Under the pieces are notes generated by a model. The model was not told the origin of the DNA, did not search any database, and saw only the letters and a list, made by a program, of their open reading frames with translations. 64,000 nt of DNA, taken from the NCBI GenBank assembly GCA_963817615.1, contig CAWFPH010000002.1, forward strand, positions 1,736,001 to 1,800,000, written 5' to 3'. Shown in pieces: positions 8,492-17,078 of this stretch. Position numbers and translations under genes: made by a program. This DNA comes from FEN-1219 sp963817615. GTDB lineage: Bacteria; Pseudomonadota; Gammaproteobacteria; Steroidobacterales; Rariloculaceae. Numbering within the stretch: the stretch's first letter is position 1; each line of letters starts with the position of its first letter.

Positions 8492-9496
8492 ATGAGCATA
8501 CGAATATCGGCATTGGCTCTGGCCGTCGTCGCGGCGGCGGGGCTCGGCGCGGACCTCGCGCTCGGTCAGATTCGCACCGCGGCCGCAGCGGACAAGCCGA
8601 CGTTCGAAGCGCCGCGAACGTCCTGGGGCGACCCGAATCTCGAGGGCGTCTGGGACTACCGCACGATCACGCCGCTCGAGCGTCGGCCCGAGATGGGGGA
8701 TCGCAAGTTCTACACCGATGAAGAGATCGCGCAGCTCGAGGGGCGCGCGGCGAAGCGTCTCGACGAAGCGCCGGACACCACGAAACAGACGAACCTCGTG
8801 CACGCCGACTATCTGACCGATCCCGGCCGGCATGTCGACGAGTCGCGGCGCACCTCGCTGATCGTCGATCCGGAGAACGGCCGGATACCGCCGTTGACCC
8901 CGGCGGGACAGCGCCGCCAGGCCGAGGCTGCCCGAGCGCGCAGCGCGGGCGGCGCACCGGCCGGCGGGCGCGTCGATACTTATCTCGATCGGCCGCTGTA
9001 CGAGCGCTGCGTCACGCGCGGCTTCCCGATCGCGGCCCTGCCCACGCTCTACAACAACAACATCCGAATCTCGCAGTCGCCGGGGTACGTCGCGATCGTG
9101 CACGAGATGATTCACGAGACGCGCGTGGTGCCCCTCGACGGCAGCCCGTTCACGAGCCTCCGCGGCTACATGGGCGAATCGCGCGGCCATTGGGAAGGCG
9201 ACACGCTCGTGATCGAGACCCGCAATCTGAATGGCAAGCCCGGTTTCCGCGGCTCGGATCAGAACCTCGTGACGATCGAGCGCTACACGAAGGTCGCGCC
9301 GGACCGGATCGACTACAAGATCACGTTCGAGGACCACACGCAGTGGACGCAGCCGTGGACCGCCGAATTCTTCATGCGTCCGGCCGATGGCGACCTGTAC
9401 GAGTATGCGTGCCACGAAGGCAACTACGCCTTGCGCAATATCCTGGAAGAGGCGCGCGACGCGGACAAGGCCGCAGCGGCGGCGGCGAAGCACTGA
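8492..9496 (+). CDS. Secreted protein of unknown function, partner of the following DUF6152-like gene
   Basis: A 334-residue protein with a signal peptide (SIRISALALAVVAAAGLGADLALG, cleaved near residue 26). GGAGG six bases before the ATG at 8492 sets the start; the frame is open from 8429. The mature part begins with a 'RTSWGDPNLEGVWDYRTITPLERR' type segment (key residues Trp, Gly, Asp, Pro, Asn, Leu, Gly) and later has 'ESRGHWEGDTLVIETRNL' and 'ITFEDHTQWTQPWTAEF', both typical of a family of secreted proteins seen with DUF6152 in soil proteobacteria and Acidobacteria. Biochemical role unknown. The next gene starts 14 bases downstream, so the two form an operon divergent from the molybdenum hydroxylase. 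Confidence 0.78.
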   Translation: MSIRISALALAVVAAAGLGADLALGQIRTAAAADKPTFEAPRTSWGDPNLEGVWDYRTITPLERRPEMGDRKFYTDEEIAQLEGRAAKRLDEAPDTTKQTNLVHADYLTDPGRHVDESRRTSLIVDPENGRIPPLTPAGQRRQAEAARARSAGGAPAGGRVDTYLDRPLYERCVTRGFPIAALPTLYNNNIRISQSPGYVAIVHEMIHETRVVPLDGSPFTSLRGYMGESRGHWEGDTLVIETRNLNGKPGFRGSDQNLVTIERYTKVAPDRIDYKITFEDHTQWTQPWTAEFFMRPADGDLYEYACHEGNYALRNILEEARDADKAAAAAAKH

Positions 9497-9510
9497 GGAG
9501 AACCATCGGG

Positions 9511-9939
9511 ATGAGACTGCAAGTCTTCGCGACATTGGCCGGTAGCGCACTGCTCGGTTTCGCCGGGGCGGCGGCCGCCCATCACTCGTTTTCGGCGGAG
9601 TTCGATGCGAACAAGCCGATCACGTTGCACGGCACGATCACGAAGCTCGAGTGGATCAATCCGCACTCCTGGCTTCACGTGGACGTGAAGAACACAGACG
9701 GCACGACGAGCGAATGGATGGTCGAAGGTGCGACGCCCAATACGCTGCTGCGCCGCGGCTTCACGCGCGACACCGTGAAGGCGGGCACCGAGATCACCAT
9801 CGTCGGTTACCAGGCGAAGAGCGGTGCGCACCGCGCGAACGGTCGCGACTTGATCTTGGCGGACGGCTCGCACCTGTTCATGGGCTCTTCTGCGACCGGT
9901 GCGCCGGGCGAGCATCCGCAAGCGCCGCCCGAGGAGTAG
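9511..9939 (+). CDS. Secreted DUF6152-family protein
   Basis: A 142-residue protein with an N-terminal signal ending AAAA and a mature start HHSFSAEFD. The body 'KPITLHGTITKLEWINPHSW' and 'WMVEGATPNTLLRRGF' has the conserved layout of DUF6152: a small beta-barrel-like exported domain with an invariant His-His near the mature N-terminus that might bind metal. GAGGAG at 9495-9500 precedes the ATG. The frame continues upstream as a shadow of the previous gene and should not be included. It is co-transcribed with the gene ending at 9496. Function of the family is not known. Confidence 0.82.
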   Translation: MRLQVFATLAGSALLGFAGAAAAHHSFSAEFDANKPITLHGTITKLEWINPHSWLHVDVKNTDGTTSEWMVEGATPNTLLRRGFTRDTVKAGTEITIVGYQAKSGAHRANGRDLILADGSHLFMGSSATGAPGEHPQAPPEE

Positions 9940-10019
9940 CGAGTGCGGCGCGCCGCGCAGCGGCGGCGCGCCGTCCGCCAGCGTCGGCGCGCGCGTCGCA
10001 TCCCCGCGTCCGCCCCAGC

Positions 10020-10706
10020 TCACCCGAAGAATCGAGGGTTCATGGGCGCAACGGCGGAGCGCCCCAACCATTTGGGCAGCTCGCGCAGCAGGCCGGTGTC
10101 GCCTCGCATCACGATGCGTCGTTCACGCTTCGCCGTATTCCAGTCGAAATCGCCCATCCAATAGCGCACGAAATCTTCCAGCGCTCCGCTGAGATGAACG
10201 TTGGCATCGACGCCGGGATCGACGGAGCAAACATCCACGTCACGCTTGTCGAAAATGAGCCACCAGTGCGCAAATTCGTCCTGGTCGATGAAATGAATTC
10301 GTACGACGACCTTGGCTGACGGCAGCAACTCTCGATTCACGCTGCGCTGAATATCGAGCATCAGCAAATCGAGATCGAGCTCGTCCCGCTCCATCGTGGC
10401 ACGCACCCACTTCAAGCCCCACCTCGCGAGCTCCATGACGGTCGGGGACAAGTCGCGACCTGCTTGGGTGAGCTCGTACTCGAAGCCCTTCCGACCGGCG
10501 ACTCGCATTCGCAAGACGAGCCCGGCCGCTTCCAGCTCTTTCAAGCGCTTCGTCAAGAGTGAGGGCGACATTCTCGCCAACCCTCGCTGCAATTCGCTGA
10601 AGCGCCGGCTGCCCTGCATGAGCTCGCGAATGAGCAATAGAGTCCAACGCTCGCCCAGCAATTCGACCGCTTTCGCGATGGGACAGAATTGGCCGTAGAG
10701 GGACAT
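10020..10706 (-). CDS. HxlR-family winged-helix regulator with extra C-terminal domain
   Basis: A 228-residue transcription regulator. Residues 1-105 form an HxlR domain: Cys at position 8 (MSLYGQFCPIAKAVELLG), the helix-turn-helix RRFSELQRGLARMSPSLLTKRLKELEAAGLV and the wing 'YELTQAGRDL'. HxlR proteins often sense electrophiles or oxidants through such an N-terminal Cys. The remaining 120 residues are an extra domain (DEFAHWWLIFDKRDVDV) resembling an SCP2-like lipid pocket, which could bind an effector. The ATG at 10704-10706 matches the usual start; the frame stays open to 10748. It is divergent from the methyltransferase gene at 10844, the likely target. Confidence 0.85.
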   Translation of the reverse strand: MSLYGQFCPIAKAVELLGERWTLLLIRELMQGSRRFSELQRGLARMSPSLLTKRLKELEAAGLVLRMRVAGRKGFEYELTQAGRDLSPTVMELARWGLKWVRATMERDELDLDLLMLDIQRSVNRELLPSAKVVVRIHFIDQDEFAHWWLIFDKRDVDVCSVDPGVDANVHLSGALEDFVRYWMGDFDWNTAKRERRIVMRGDTGLLRELPKWLGRSAVAPMNPRFFG

Positions 10707-10770
10707 GGAGCGCCGTGCCGGCTGCGGTCGATAGGCCCCGAAGCGCACTACAAAACAAGAAGCCGAATAC

Positions 10771-10785
10771 TACAGTTCGTACAGT
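10771..10785. promoter_or_regulatory. Candidate HxlR operator, direct repeat TACAGT-N3-TACAGT
   Basis: TACAGT at 10771-10776 and again at 10780-10785 lie in the 137-base gap between the divergent HxlR and methyltransferase starts. A nine-base period fits winged-helix binding poorly to moderately, so this is only a candidate. Confidence 0.3.
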
Positions 10786-10843
10786 GGAATGGCGAGACGG
10801 CGATCCAGACAATGGCGGCCCCGTGGATTCGAGGACAACCGCC

Positions 10844-11608
10844 ATGTTGCGCACAGCCACAAACTCCCCGGCGATCGATGCCGGGTTCGCGCGCAGTGTC
10901 GCGCTCCTGACGTATTCGCTCTTGTCTTATCTCGTCGGCGTTGCGGGCCTGGGCCTGTTGATACTGGCGACGGTGGGTTGGGTGCCGCTTGGTATGTTCC
11001 ACGTTGCCGATAGCCCCTCCGCGGCCGCCGTACTCGACGGCGGCTTGCTGCTGCTGTTCGGTGTGCAGCACAGCGTGATGGCCCGCGCGTCGTTCAAGAA
11101 GCGGCTGCACCGAATTCTGCCCGCGCCTTTGGAGCGCAGCACGTTCGTTTGGACCAGCGGCGTCGTGCTCGGCGCAGCCGTGCTGTGTTGGCAGACCACG
11201 GCCGGCGTGATTTGGCGAACCGAAGGCTTCGCGAGCCGCATATTGTCGTGCGGCGGCGTGCTCGGTTGGATCTATCTGCTCGCGGCGACGTTCGCGATCA
11301 ATCATTGGGATCTGTTCGGATTACGGCAGGGGTGGCTGGCGGCCCGCGGCCAGCAATATCGCAACGTCGCGTTCAAAGAGCGGTGGATGTATCGCTATAG
11401 CCGGCACCCGATCATGCTCGGTGCGCTGATCGGCCTCTGGTCGATACCCACGATGACCGCAGCACAGTGCTTCCTCAGCGGCGGCCTCACGCTGTATATC
11501 GTCATCGGCTTGTATTTCGAGGAACGCGACCTGATCCGCCAGTGGGGACAGAGCTATCTCGACTACAAGCGGCGTGTCGGGGCGCTGATTTCCTGGCCGC
11601 GCAGGTAG
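10844..11608 (+). CDS. mddA: NnrU/isoprenylcysteine-methyltransferase-type membrane protein, probably methanethiol S-methyltransferase
   Basis: A 254-residue integral membrane protein with about six hydrophobic helices, starting at ATG 10844 (GAGGA eight bases upstream). The C-terminal half has the ICMT-like S-adenosylmethionine site: RYSRHPIMLGALIGLWSIP, then the membrane-surface motif YFEERDLIRQWGQSYLDYKR and the terminal 'VGALISWP'. That combination closely resembles MddA, which methylates methanethiol to dimethyl sulfide, more than NnrU. Length matches MddA. The assignment is by motif only; NnrU-like or another thiol methyltransferase role remains possible. The divergent HxlR gene probably regulates it. 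Confidence 0.72.
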   Translation: MLRTATNSPAIDAGFARSVALLTYSLLSYLVGVAGLGLLILATVGWVPLGMFHVADSPSAAAVLDGGLLLLFGVQHSVMARASFKKRLHRILPAPLERSTFVWTSGVVLGAAVLCWQTTAGVIWRTEGFASRILSCGGVLGWIYLLAATFAINHWDLFGLRQGWLAARGQQYRNVAFKERWMYRYSRHPIMLGALIGLWSIPTMTAAQCFLSGGLTLYIVIGLYFEERDLIRQWGQSYLDYKRRVGALISWPRR

Positions 11609-11802
11609 TGGACACGAGCTACCGCACCGCGCAAACGCGAGCGCCCGCAGGCGCCGAGGGCGCCCAAGCGCCGGCCGCCCAGCGCGCCGGTCGCCCGCGT
11701 CCTCGGGCCTGACGGCGGCGGCGCCCGCGGCGTACGCCGTGCGGGCTGACAACAGCCGGTCGACGTGCGAATCTAGCTGCACAAATTCGAACGAGGCGAA
11801 CG

Positions 11803-12423
11803 ATGCGTACCAAGATTCTGTTGCTCGGCATGGCGGCGGTTTTGCCGGCACTGCCGCTGTTCGCGCAGTCCGCGTCGAACCCGTTCGAGGGCATGACGCG
11901 CTTTTCCGGCAGCGTGCAGTCGCTCGCCGGCCAGACGCTGTCGGTCCGACTCGAAGACGGCGGCACGACGACGCTCGAGTTGCCGGAGTCCCTCGCCATT
12001 ACCAAGAGCATGCCCGCGGCGATCGCCGATCTCGCCGCCAATAAGTTCGTCGGCTGCACGGCCGTGGAAGGCGGCGACGGCAAGCTGCGCGCGACCGAAT
12101 GCCACATCTTTCCGGAGAGCATGCGCGGAAGGGGCGAGGGGCACAATCCGATGGGGCCGCCGCAGACCACGATGACGAACGGCAACATCACCACCATGAC
12201 CAACGGCAACGTCTCGGGGGCGAATCAGCGCGGTGCGGGTGCGGTGCTCCACATCGCGTATCAGGGCGGCGCCCAGGACATCGCCGTGACCCCCAAGACG
12301 CAGATCACACAGGTCGTCACCGGCGACGCCTCGCTGCTGAAGCCCGGCGTCCGAGTGAACGGCGCGGCGCGCAAGGAGCCCGGCGGCGCCGAACGCGTGC
12401 AGTTTCTGAACATCGTTCCGTAG
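11803..12423 (+). CDS. Secreted protein of unknown function
   Basis: A 206-residue protein with a clean signal peptide (MRTKILLLGMAAVLPALPLFAQS). Residues 30-100 and 145-206 look like two small beta-barrel segments: 'FSGSVQSLAGQTLSVRLEDGG' and 'GVRVNGAARKEPGGAERVQFLN' share the pattern of OB-like, DUF5666-style domains. The middle holds a short tandem repeat, TTMTNGNI followed by TTMTNGNV, in a linker rich in Gly, Asn and Met. The ATG lies eight bases after CGAGGCG. It precedes the selenoprotein gene by 48 bases on the same strand and could be co-transcribed, but no functional link is evident. Confidence 0.68.
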   Translation: MRTKILLLGMAAVLPALPLFAQSASNPFEGMTRFSGSVQSLAGQTLSVRLEDGGTTTLELPESLAITKSMPAAIADLAANKFVGCTAVEGGDGKLRATECHIFPESMRGRGEGHNPMGPPQTTMTNGNITTMTNGNVSGANQRGAGAVLHIAYQGGAQDIAVTPKTQITQVVTGDASLLKPGVRVNGAARKEPGGAERVQFLNIVP

Positions 12424-12471
12424 GCGCGGTGGGGCAGACGAACCCACGCCCTTCGGCGGGAGAAAGCTCGG

Positions 12472-14103
12472 ATGAGCCATAAACTGACCGTCCACGACCC
12501 TCGCGGCTATCCACCCAAGGTCACGGGCAAGCGGCTCGCGCCGCGGCTCGAGAACCTCGACCGCAAGGTCGTGTATCTCGTCGATTGCCTGTTCGACAAC
12601 TCCGCAGTTTTCATGGAGCAGCTCGGGCAGTGGTTCCGCGCCAAGCTGCCCGCCGTCGAGATCCGCTCGATCAGGCCGAAGGAGAGCTGGGTCGACGATC
12701 CCGACATGCGCGCGGCGATCGAGCGGGACGGCGACGCCGCGATACTCGGCGTAGGCCTTTGAAGCACTTGTAGCCCGACGGTCGTCGGGTTGGCGCTCGC
12801 ACTCGAGCGCGGCGGCGTCCCGACGGTCGCCGTGCATACGCATGCGTTCGCACGGCTCGCGCGATCGGTGGCGAGGGCCAACGGCATGCCGACCACGCGG
12901 CAATGCTTCGTGCCGCAACCCGTCGTCGGCCGCAGCGCGGCCGATCTCAAGGCCTACATCGAGGGCACCGACCCGATCAGCAAGTTGCCGTTCGCTCAGG
13001 AGATCATCGACGGGCTCACGCAACCGCTGGCCGGGGAGGACCTGAGCGGACTTTCGTTCGAGCGGTCGACGCCGCGCTTCCTGCCGGCCGACACGGAAGA
13101 CAACCTGCTGCAGCTCTTCAGCGACAACCAGTGGACGGACTTCCAGCCCTTCGTCCTGCCCACCGAGCAGCGCGTCGAGGCGATGCTCGCCGGCACGCGC
13201 CGCCATCGCGACGAGATCGTCGGGCGGCTCCGGCCGACGGCTTACCGCGAGCTCTGGGAGTTCACGGTCGAGAAGGTCGCGGTCAATGCAGTCATGGCGG
13301 GCGCGCGGCCCGAGTATTTGCCGGTCATTCTCGCGATGCTGGCCAGCGGTCAGTCGGGCCGCTCGAGCTCGACGACGTCGCAGGCCACCGTGGCGATCGT
13401 CAACGGCCCGATTCGCGACGAGATCGGCATGAACTACGGCGTGGGCGCGATGAGCCCCTACAACCGGGCCAACGCGGCGATCGGCCGCGCGTACGGGCTG
13501 GCGTCGCAGAACCTCCAGGGCGGCTCCGTGCCGCACGAGTCGTACATGGGCTCGCAGGGCAATTTCCTGAACTACAACGCGGTGATCGTCGAGAACGAAG
13601 CCGCGAGCCCGTGGCAGCCGTTTCACGTGCAGCACGGTAAGGAGGCGGGCGACAGCACGGTGAGCTTGCTGCTGGGCGGCTGGTACACGCTGTTCGGCGG
13701 AGGGCCGCGCGAGACTTGGCAGGAGCTGTTCACGCGCTCGTTGCTCGCCTGCGATCCTTTTACGGGTCCTGTGATCGCGCTCGACCCGCTGGTTGCGCGC
13801 GGCTTTGTCGAGCTCGGCTTCGATACCAAAGAAAAGCTCATCGACTGGTGCGTCGAGCACGCACGTTTGCCGGCGCGGCAGTATTGGGACAACCAGTGGA
13901 TACAGACATTGCATCATCCACGGGCCGTCGCGGGCATCGAGCCGTATGCGTCGAGATTGAAAGCCGCGCCCGACGAGCCGGTCCGCATCTTCGAGCCCGC
14001 GGATATTCACGTCGTCGTGGTGGGCGGGGAAACGGGCGCGACCTGGAAGATGATCGGCGGCGGACCGAAGCTCATCATGGCCGATATCGACCCGTGGCGC
14101 TGA
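12472..14103 (+). CDS. Probable selenoprotein, UGSC-like family, in-frame UGA read as selenocysteine
   Basis: One continuous 543-residue frame interrupted only by TGA at 12760-12762 (codon 97). Read as selenocysteine it gives GVGLUSTCSPTVVGLALALE, a redox-type U-x-x-C motif (Sec97, Cys100) after a hydrophobic strand and before a helix, as in thiol-redox folds. Upstream 'VVYLVDCLFDN' and downstream 'GVPTVAVHTHAF', 'CFVPQPVVG' and 'ATVAIVNGPIRDEIG' fit proteins I recognise as UGSC-family (seleno)proteins, where the motif is usually U/C-G-S-C. The hairpin after the UGA fits a bacterial SECIS. GGGAG nine bases before the ATG sets the start. A conventional reading gives a 96-residue fragment and a 437-residue piece restarting at TTG 12790 with no ribosome site. 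The biochemical role is unknown. No selA/B/C/D genes are in the window. Confidence 0.85.
12763..12797 (+). promoter_or_regulatory. Bacterial SECIS-like hairpin directly after the UGA codon
   Basis: CCCGAC (12774-12779) pairs perfectly with GTCGGG (12784-12789) around the loop GGTC (12780-12783). The stem can extend by wobble and A-U pairs at 71-73 with 90-92, and after an internal loop AGC (12763-12765) pairs with GCT (12795-12797). Counting the U of UGA as 1, the GGUC loop occupies 21-24. In E. coli fdhF the equivalent GGUC is at 22-25, where SelB reads the loop. Confidence 0.8.
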
Positions 14104-14112
14104 CGACCCGCG

Positions 14113-15861
14113 CTACATGCGCTCCGGCGCGGCAATGCCGAGCAGATCGAGCCCGCGCGCGAGCACGCCGGCCGTGAGGCGGCACAGCGCGAAACGTGAG
14201 TCGCGCGTCACCGGGTCCGGCGCGCGCAGCACGGGGCACGCTTCGAAGAAAGCGGTGAACGCCGTCGCCAGATCGTAGAGATAGCCGCATAGCCGATGCG
14301 GCCGCAGCGTCTCGCCGGCTTCGACGACTGCGGCGCCGAAGCCGGTGAGCTCGAGCGCGAGCGCGCGTTCCTCGGCTGCAGCCAATCGCGGCGTCGCCGT
14401 TCCGCCGCTCGGGATCCCGCTTTCGAGCGCCTTGCGAAAGATCGAATGGATGCGCGCATGCGCGTACTGAAGGTACGGTCCCGTGCGGCCTTCGGCCGCG
14501 AGCATCCGGTCCCAGTCGAACACGTAGTCCTTGATGCGGTCGTTCGCGAGATCCGAGTATTTCACGGCACCGATGCCGATCTGCGGCGCGAGCGCGCGGC
14601 GTTCGGCCCGGTCGCGCTCCGGCTCCCGGCGCTCGAGCTCCGCGGCGGCGCGCTCGACGGCCTCCTCGAGCAAGTCCGCAAGCCGCACCGTGTCTCCGGC
14701 GCGCGTCTTGTACATCTTCTTGTCGGCGCCGAGCACTGCGCCGAACGCGACGTGCTCGGCCCGCGTGGGCTGCTCGAGCCAACCGGCAAGCCGGCCTGCC
14801 GCGAACACCATCGCGAAATGCTGAGCCTGCGGAGCACCGACGACGTAGAGGAGCCGCGTGCCGCCGAGCGTCTGCGTGCGATGGCGCAGCGCCGCGAGAT
14901 CCGTGGCCGCATAGCCGTAGCCGCCGTCTTGCTTGCGCACGATGAGCGGCAGCGGCTCGCCTTCACGATTCGTGAAGCCCGGTGCGAACACGCAGAGCGC
15001 GCCTTCGTTCTCCTTCGCGAGCCCGAGTCTCTCGAGCTCCGCGGCGATCTCGGGCAGCGCGGCGTTGTACGAGCTCTCGCCGCGCACGTCGGCGTCGCGC
15101 AGCGTGACCCCGAGGCGTTCGTAGATGCTCGAGAAGTGCTGCTTCGAAACCTCGACGAGATGGTGCCAGAGCTCGAGCGTCGCTGCGTCGCCGGCCTGCA
15201 GCAGCACGACGCGCTGCCGTGCCCGCTCCGCGAACTGCGCGTCCGCGTCGAATTTTGCGCGCGCTGCGCGATAGAACTCGTTGAGCTCGCCGACGCTCGC
15301 GCCGGTCTCGCTCTGCCCGACGTCGAGCAGATGCTCGATCAGCATGCCGAAGGGCGTGCCCCAGTCGCCGATGTGGTTCTGGCGGACGACCTCGTGCCCC
15401 GCGAACTCGAGCATGCGCGCGAGCGCGTCGCCGATGATCGTGGAGCGCAGGTGACCGACGTGCATCTCCTTTGCGACGTTCGGCGCGGAGTAGTCGATCA
15501 CGATGCGCTCGCGGTGTTCGGCGAGCGGCACGCCGAGACGCGCGTCGGTTGCCTGCGCCGCGATCGCGTTCTCGAGGAATGCCGTGCTCAGCGTGAGGTT
15601 GACGAAGCCCGGCCCCGCGATCTCGACGCGATCGCAAATGTCGGCGAGATCCGCCGCAGCGACGACGGCCTCGGCTACTTGGCGCGGCGGCTTCTTGAGC
15701 GTCTTCGCGAGGCTCATCGCGAGGTCGGCCTGGAAATCGGCGCGCTCGGAGCGGCGGACCATAGGGTCGACGGCCGCGTGCTCCGGGCCGAACGCGGCGC
15801 CGACCGCTGCTTGGAGACGGGCGGCGATCATTGCTCGCGGATCGCTGACGAGGGTCGTCAC
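14113..15861 (-). CDS. argS: Arginyl-tRNA synthetase
   Basis: A 582-residue class I synthetase that charges tRNA-Arg. Motifs in order: N-terminal Add1 domain, the HIGH-type signature in 'APNVAKEMHVGHLRSTIIGD' (H-V-G-H), the central 'QNHIGDWGTPFGMLIEHL', and the degenerate KMSKS site KKMYKTRAGDTVRL, as is normal for ArgRS. The C-terminal anticodon-binding DALR domain ends LLGIAAPERM. Length is standard. The annotated start is a GTG at 15861 without a clear ribosome site; ATG at 15831 (MIAARLQ) is an alternative. It is convergent with the selenoprotein gene, nine bases apart, and divergent from the DUF3500 gene. Surely an essential housekeeping enzyme. Confidence 0.96.
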   Translation of the reverse strand: MTTLVSDPRAMIAARLQAAVGAAFGPEHAAVDPMVRRSERADFQADLAMSLAKTLKKPPRQVAEAVVAAADLADICDRVEIAGPGFVNLTLSTAFLENAIAAQATDARLGVPLAEHRERIVIDYSAPNVAKEMHVGHLRSTIIGDALARMLEFAGHEVVRQNHIGDWGTPFGMLIEHLLDVGQSETGASVGELNEFYRAARAKFDADAQFAERARQRVVLLQAGDAATLELWHHLVEVSKQHFSSIYERLGVTLRDADVRGESSYNAALPEIAAELERLGLAKENEGALCVFAPGFTNREGEPLPLIVRKQDGGYGYAATDLAALRHRTQTLGGTRLLYVVGAPQAQHFAMVFAAGRLAGWLEQPTRAEHVAFGAVLGADKKMYKTRAGDTVRLADLLEEAVERAAAELERREPERDRAERRALAPQIGIGAVKYSDLANDRIKDYVFDWDRMLAAEGRTGPYLQYAHARIHSIFRKALESGIPSGGTATPRLAAAEERALALELTGFGAAVVEAGETLRPHRLCGYLYDLATAFTAFFEACPVLRAPDPVTRDSRFALCRLTAGVLARGLDLLGIAAPERM

Positions 15862-15980
15862 GATGGGTCGACTCGTTCGGGCAGCGCGCTGCTCGAGGCG
15901 GCCGTGCGCTGGGACTTCGGAAGAAATCGAAGCGCGCTAGTATACGAGAAGATGTCGCTCTAGGGGCCGGTGAGGACGCT

Positions 15981-17006
15981 ATGAGCATCTACCTGAAAGA
16001 GCAATTGGTCGCGTTGGCGTTGTGCCTCGGCAGCGCGGCCGCGGCCGCCTCGCCCGCGACCACGCCGCGAATCGTCGCAGCAGCCAATGCGTTCATCGAG
16101 ACGCTCGACGACACCGAGAAGGGCGTTTTGCTGTTCGCGCCCGGCGACACGGCGCAGAAGCAGCGCTGGTCGAATCTGCCCGGCGGCATCTTCCAGCGTG
16201 CGGGCCTTAGGTGGGCCGACCTCGACGCTGCGCAGCGCGCGGCGTGGCTCGAGGTCTTGCGCGCCACGCTGAGCACGGAGGGCTATCAGCGCGTCGTCGC
16301 CGAATGGCGCGCGGACGACGCGCTCGCGGCGGCTACCGGCTCGCGGCCGGGCCGCGGGCCCGAGTTCGGCACGGGCTTCTACTACATCGCGTTGATCGGC
16401 ACGCCGTCGGAGACCGAGCCGTGGCAGTGGCAGTGGGGCGGGCACCACGTCACGATCAACGCGACGATCACGGGGACGCAGCTGTCGCTCACGCCGAGCT
16501 TCATCGGCGTTCAACCCGCGACCTATACCGACGCGAACGGCAAGACCGTTCGTCCCCTCGGCGACATCGAGCACGACGCGTTCGCGCTCGTGAACTGGCT
16601 CGACGACGCGCAACGGCGCACCGCCACGCTGCGGACGGCGCCGTCGGATGTCGTGCTCGGGCCGGGTGAGGACGGCAAGAAGATTGCGCCGGAGGGGCTC
16701 GCCGCCGCGCGCATGACGGCCGACCAGCGTGCGGCGCTGCTCAGGTTGATCGATCACTACACGGGTCTCGCGAACGACGAGGACGCCGCGGCGCGCGCGG
16801 CCGAGATTCGAGCGACGCTCGACGACACGTATTTCGCGTGGTACGGCCCGACGACTCCGGGCGGGGCAATCTACTTCCGCGTGACGGGCCCCAGGCTCGT
16901 CATCGAGTATGCCGTGCAGCGGCCGGGGCTCGGAGGCGCGCCGGACCACATCCACGGCATCTATCGCGACCCCACCAACGATTACGGTGCGCGCTACGCT
17001 CGCTGA
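15981..17006 (+). CDS. Secreted DUF3500-family protein
   Basis: A 341-residue protein with a short signal peptide (VALALCLGSAAAAASPA). The mature region carries the DUF3500 pattern: 'FIETLDDTEKGVLLFAPGD...RWSNLPGG' early on, 'YYIALIGTPSETEPWQWQWGGHH' in the middle and 'HIHGIYRDPTNDYG' at the end. The conserved His and Trp residues suggest a metal-dependent or sugar-related secreted enzyme, but the family has no firm function. TGAGGA five bases before the ATG sets the start. It is monocistronic, divergent from argS, and followed by a convergent gene 72 bases on. Confidence 0.85.
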   Translation: MSIYLKEQLVALALCLGSAAAAASPATTPRIVAAANAFIETLDDTEKGVLLFAPGDTAQKQRWSNLPGGIFQRAGLRWADLDAAQRAAWLEVLRATLSTEGYQRVVAEWRADDALAAATGSRPGRGPEFGTGFYYIALIGTPSETEPWQWQWGGHHVTINATITGTQLSLTPSFIGVQPATYTDANGKTVRPLGDIEHDAFALVNWLDDAQRRTATLRTAPSDVVLGPGEDGKKIAPEGLAAARMTADQRAALLRLIDHYTGLANDEDAAARAAEIRATLDDTYFAWYGPTTPGGAIYFRVTGPRLVIEYAVQRPGLGGAPDHIHGIYRDPTNDYGARYAR

Positions 17007-17078
17007 TCGGGCCGTCGACAGGCGCCCGCCCGCGGCCGACGGCACGGGTCACGGACGCGATCGCGATCGATCGCGAGT

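Noticed and set aside
9940..10019. Terminator after the DUF6152 gene
   Set aside because: A GC-rich palindrome (GCGGCGCGCC region near 9950-9975) can form, but no T-run follows, so a Rho-independent terminator is not supported.
11773..14010. A 745-residue antisense frame over the selenoprotein
   Set aside because: Mirror of the coding strand; composition is typical of a shadow and there is no ribosome site.
12790..14103. A separate 437-residue gene starting at TTG
   Set aside because: Same frame as 12472-12759 with no ribosome site; starting here would remove the strand and the U-x-x-C motif, and the hairpin supports UGA recoding.
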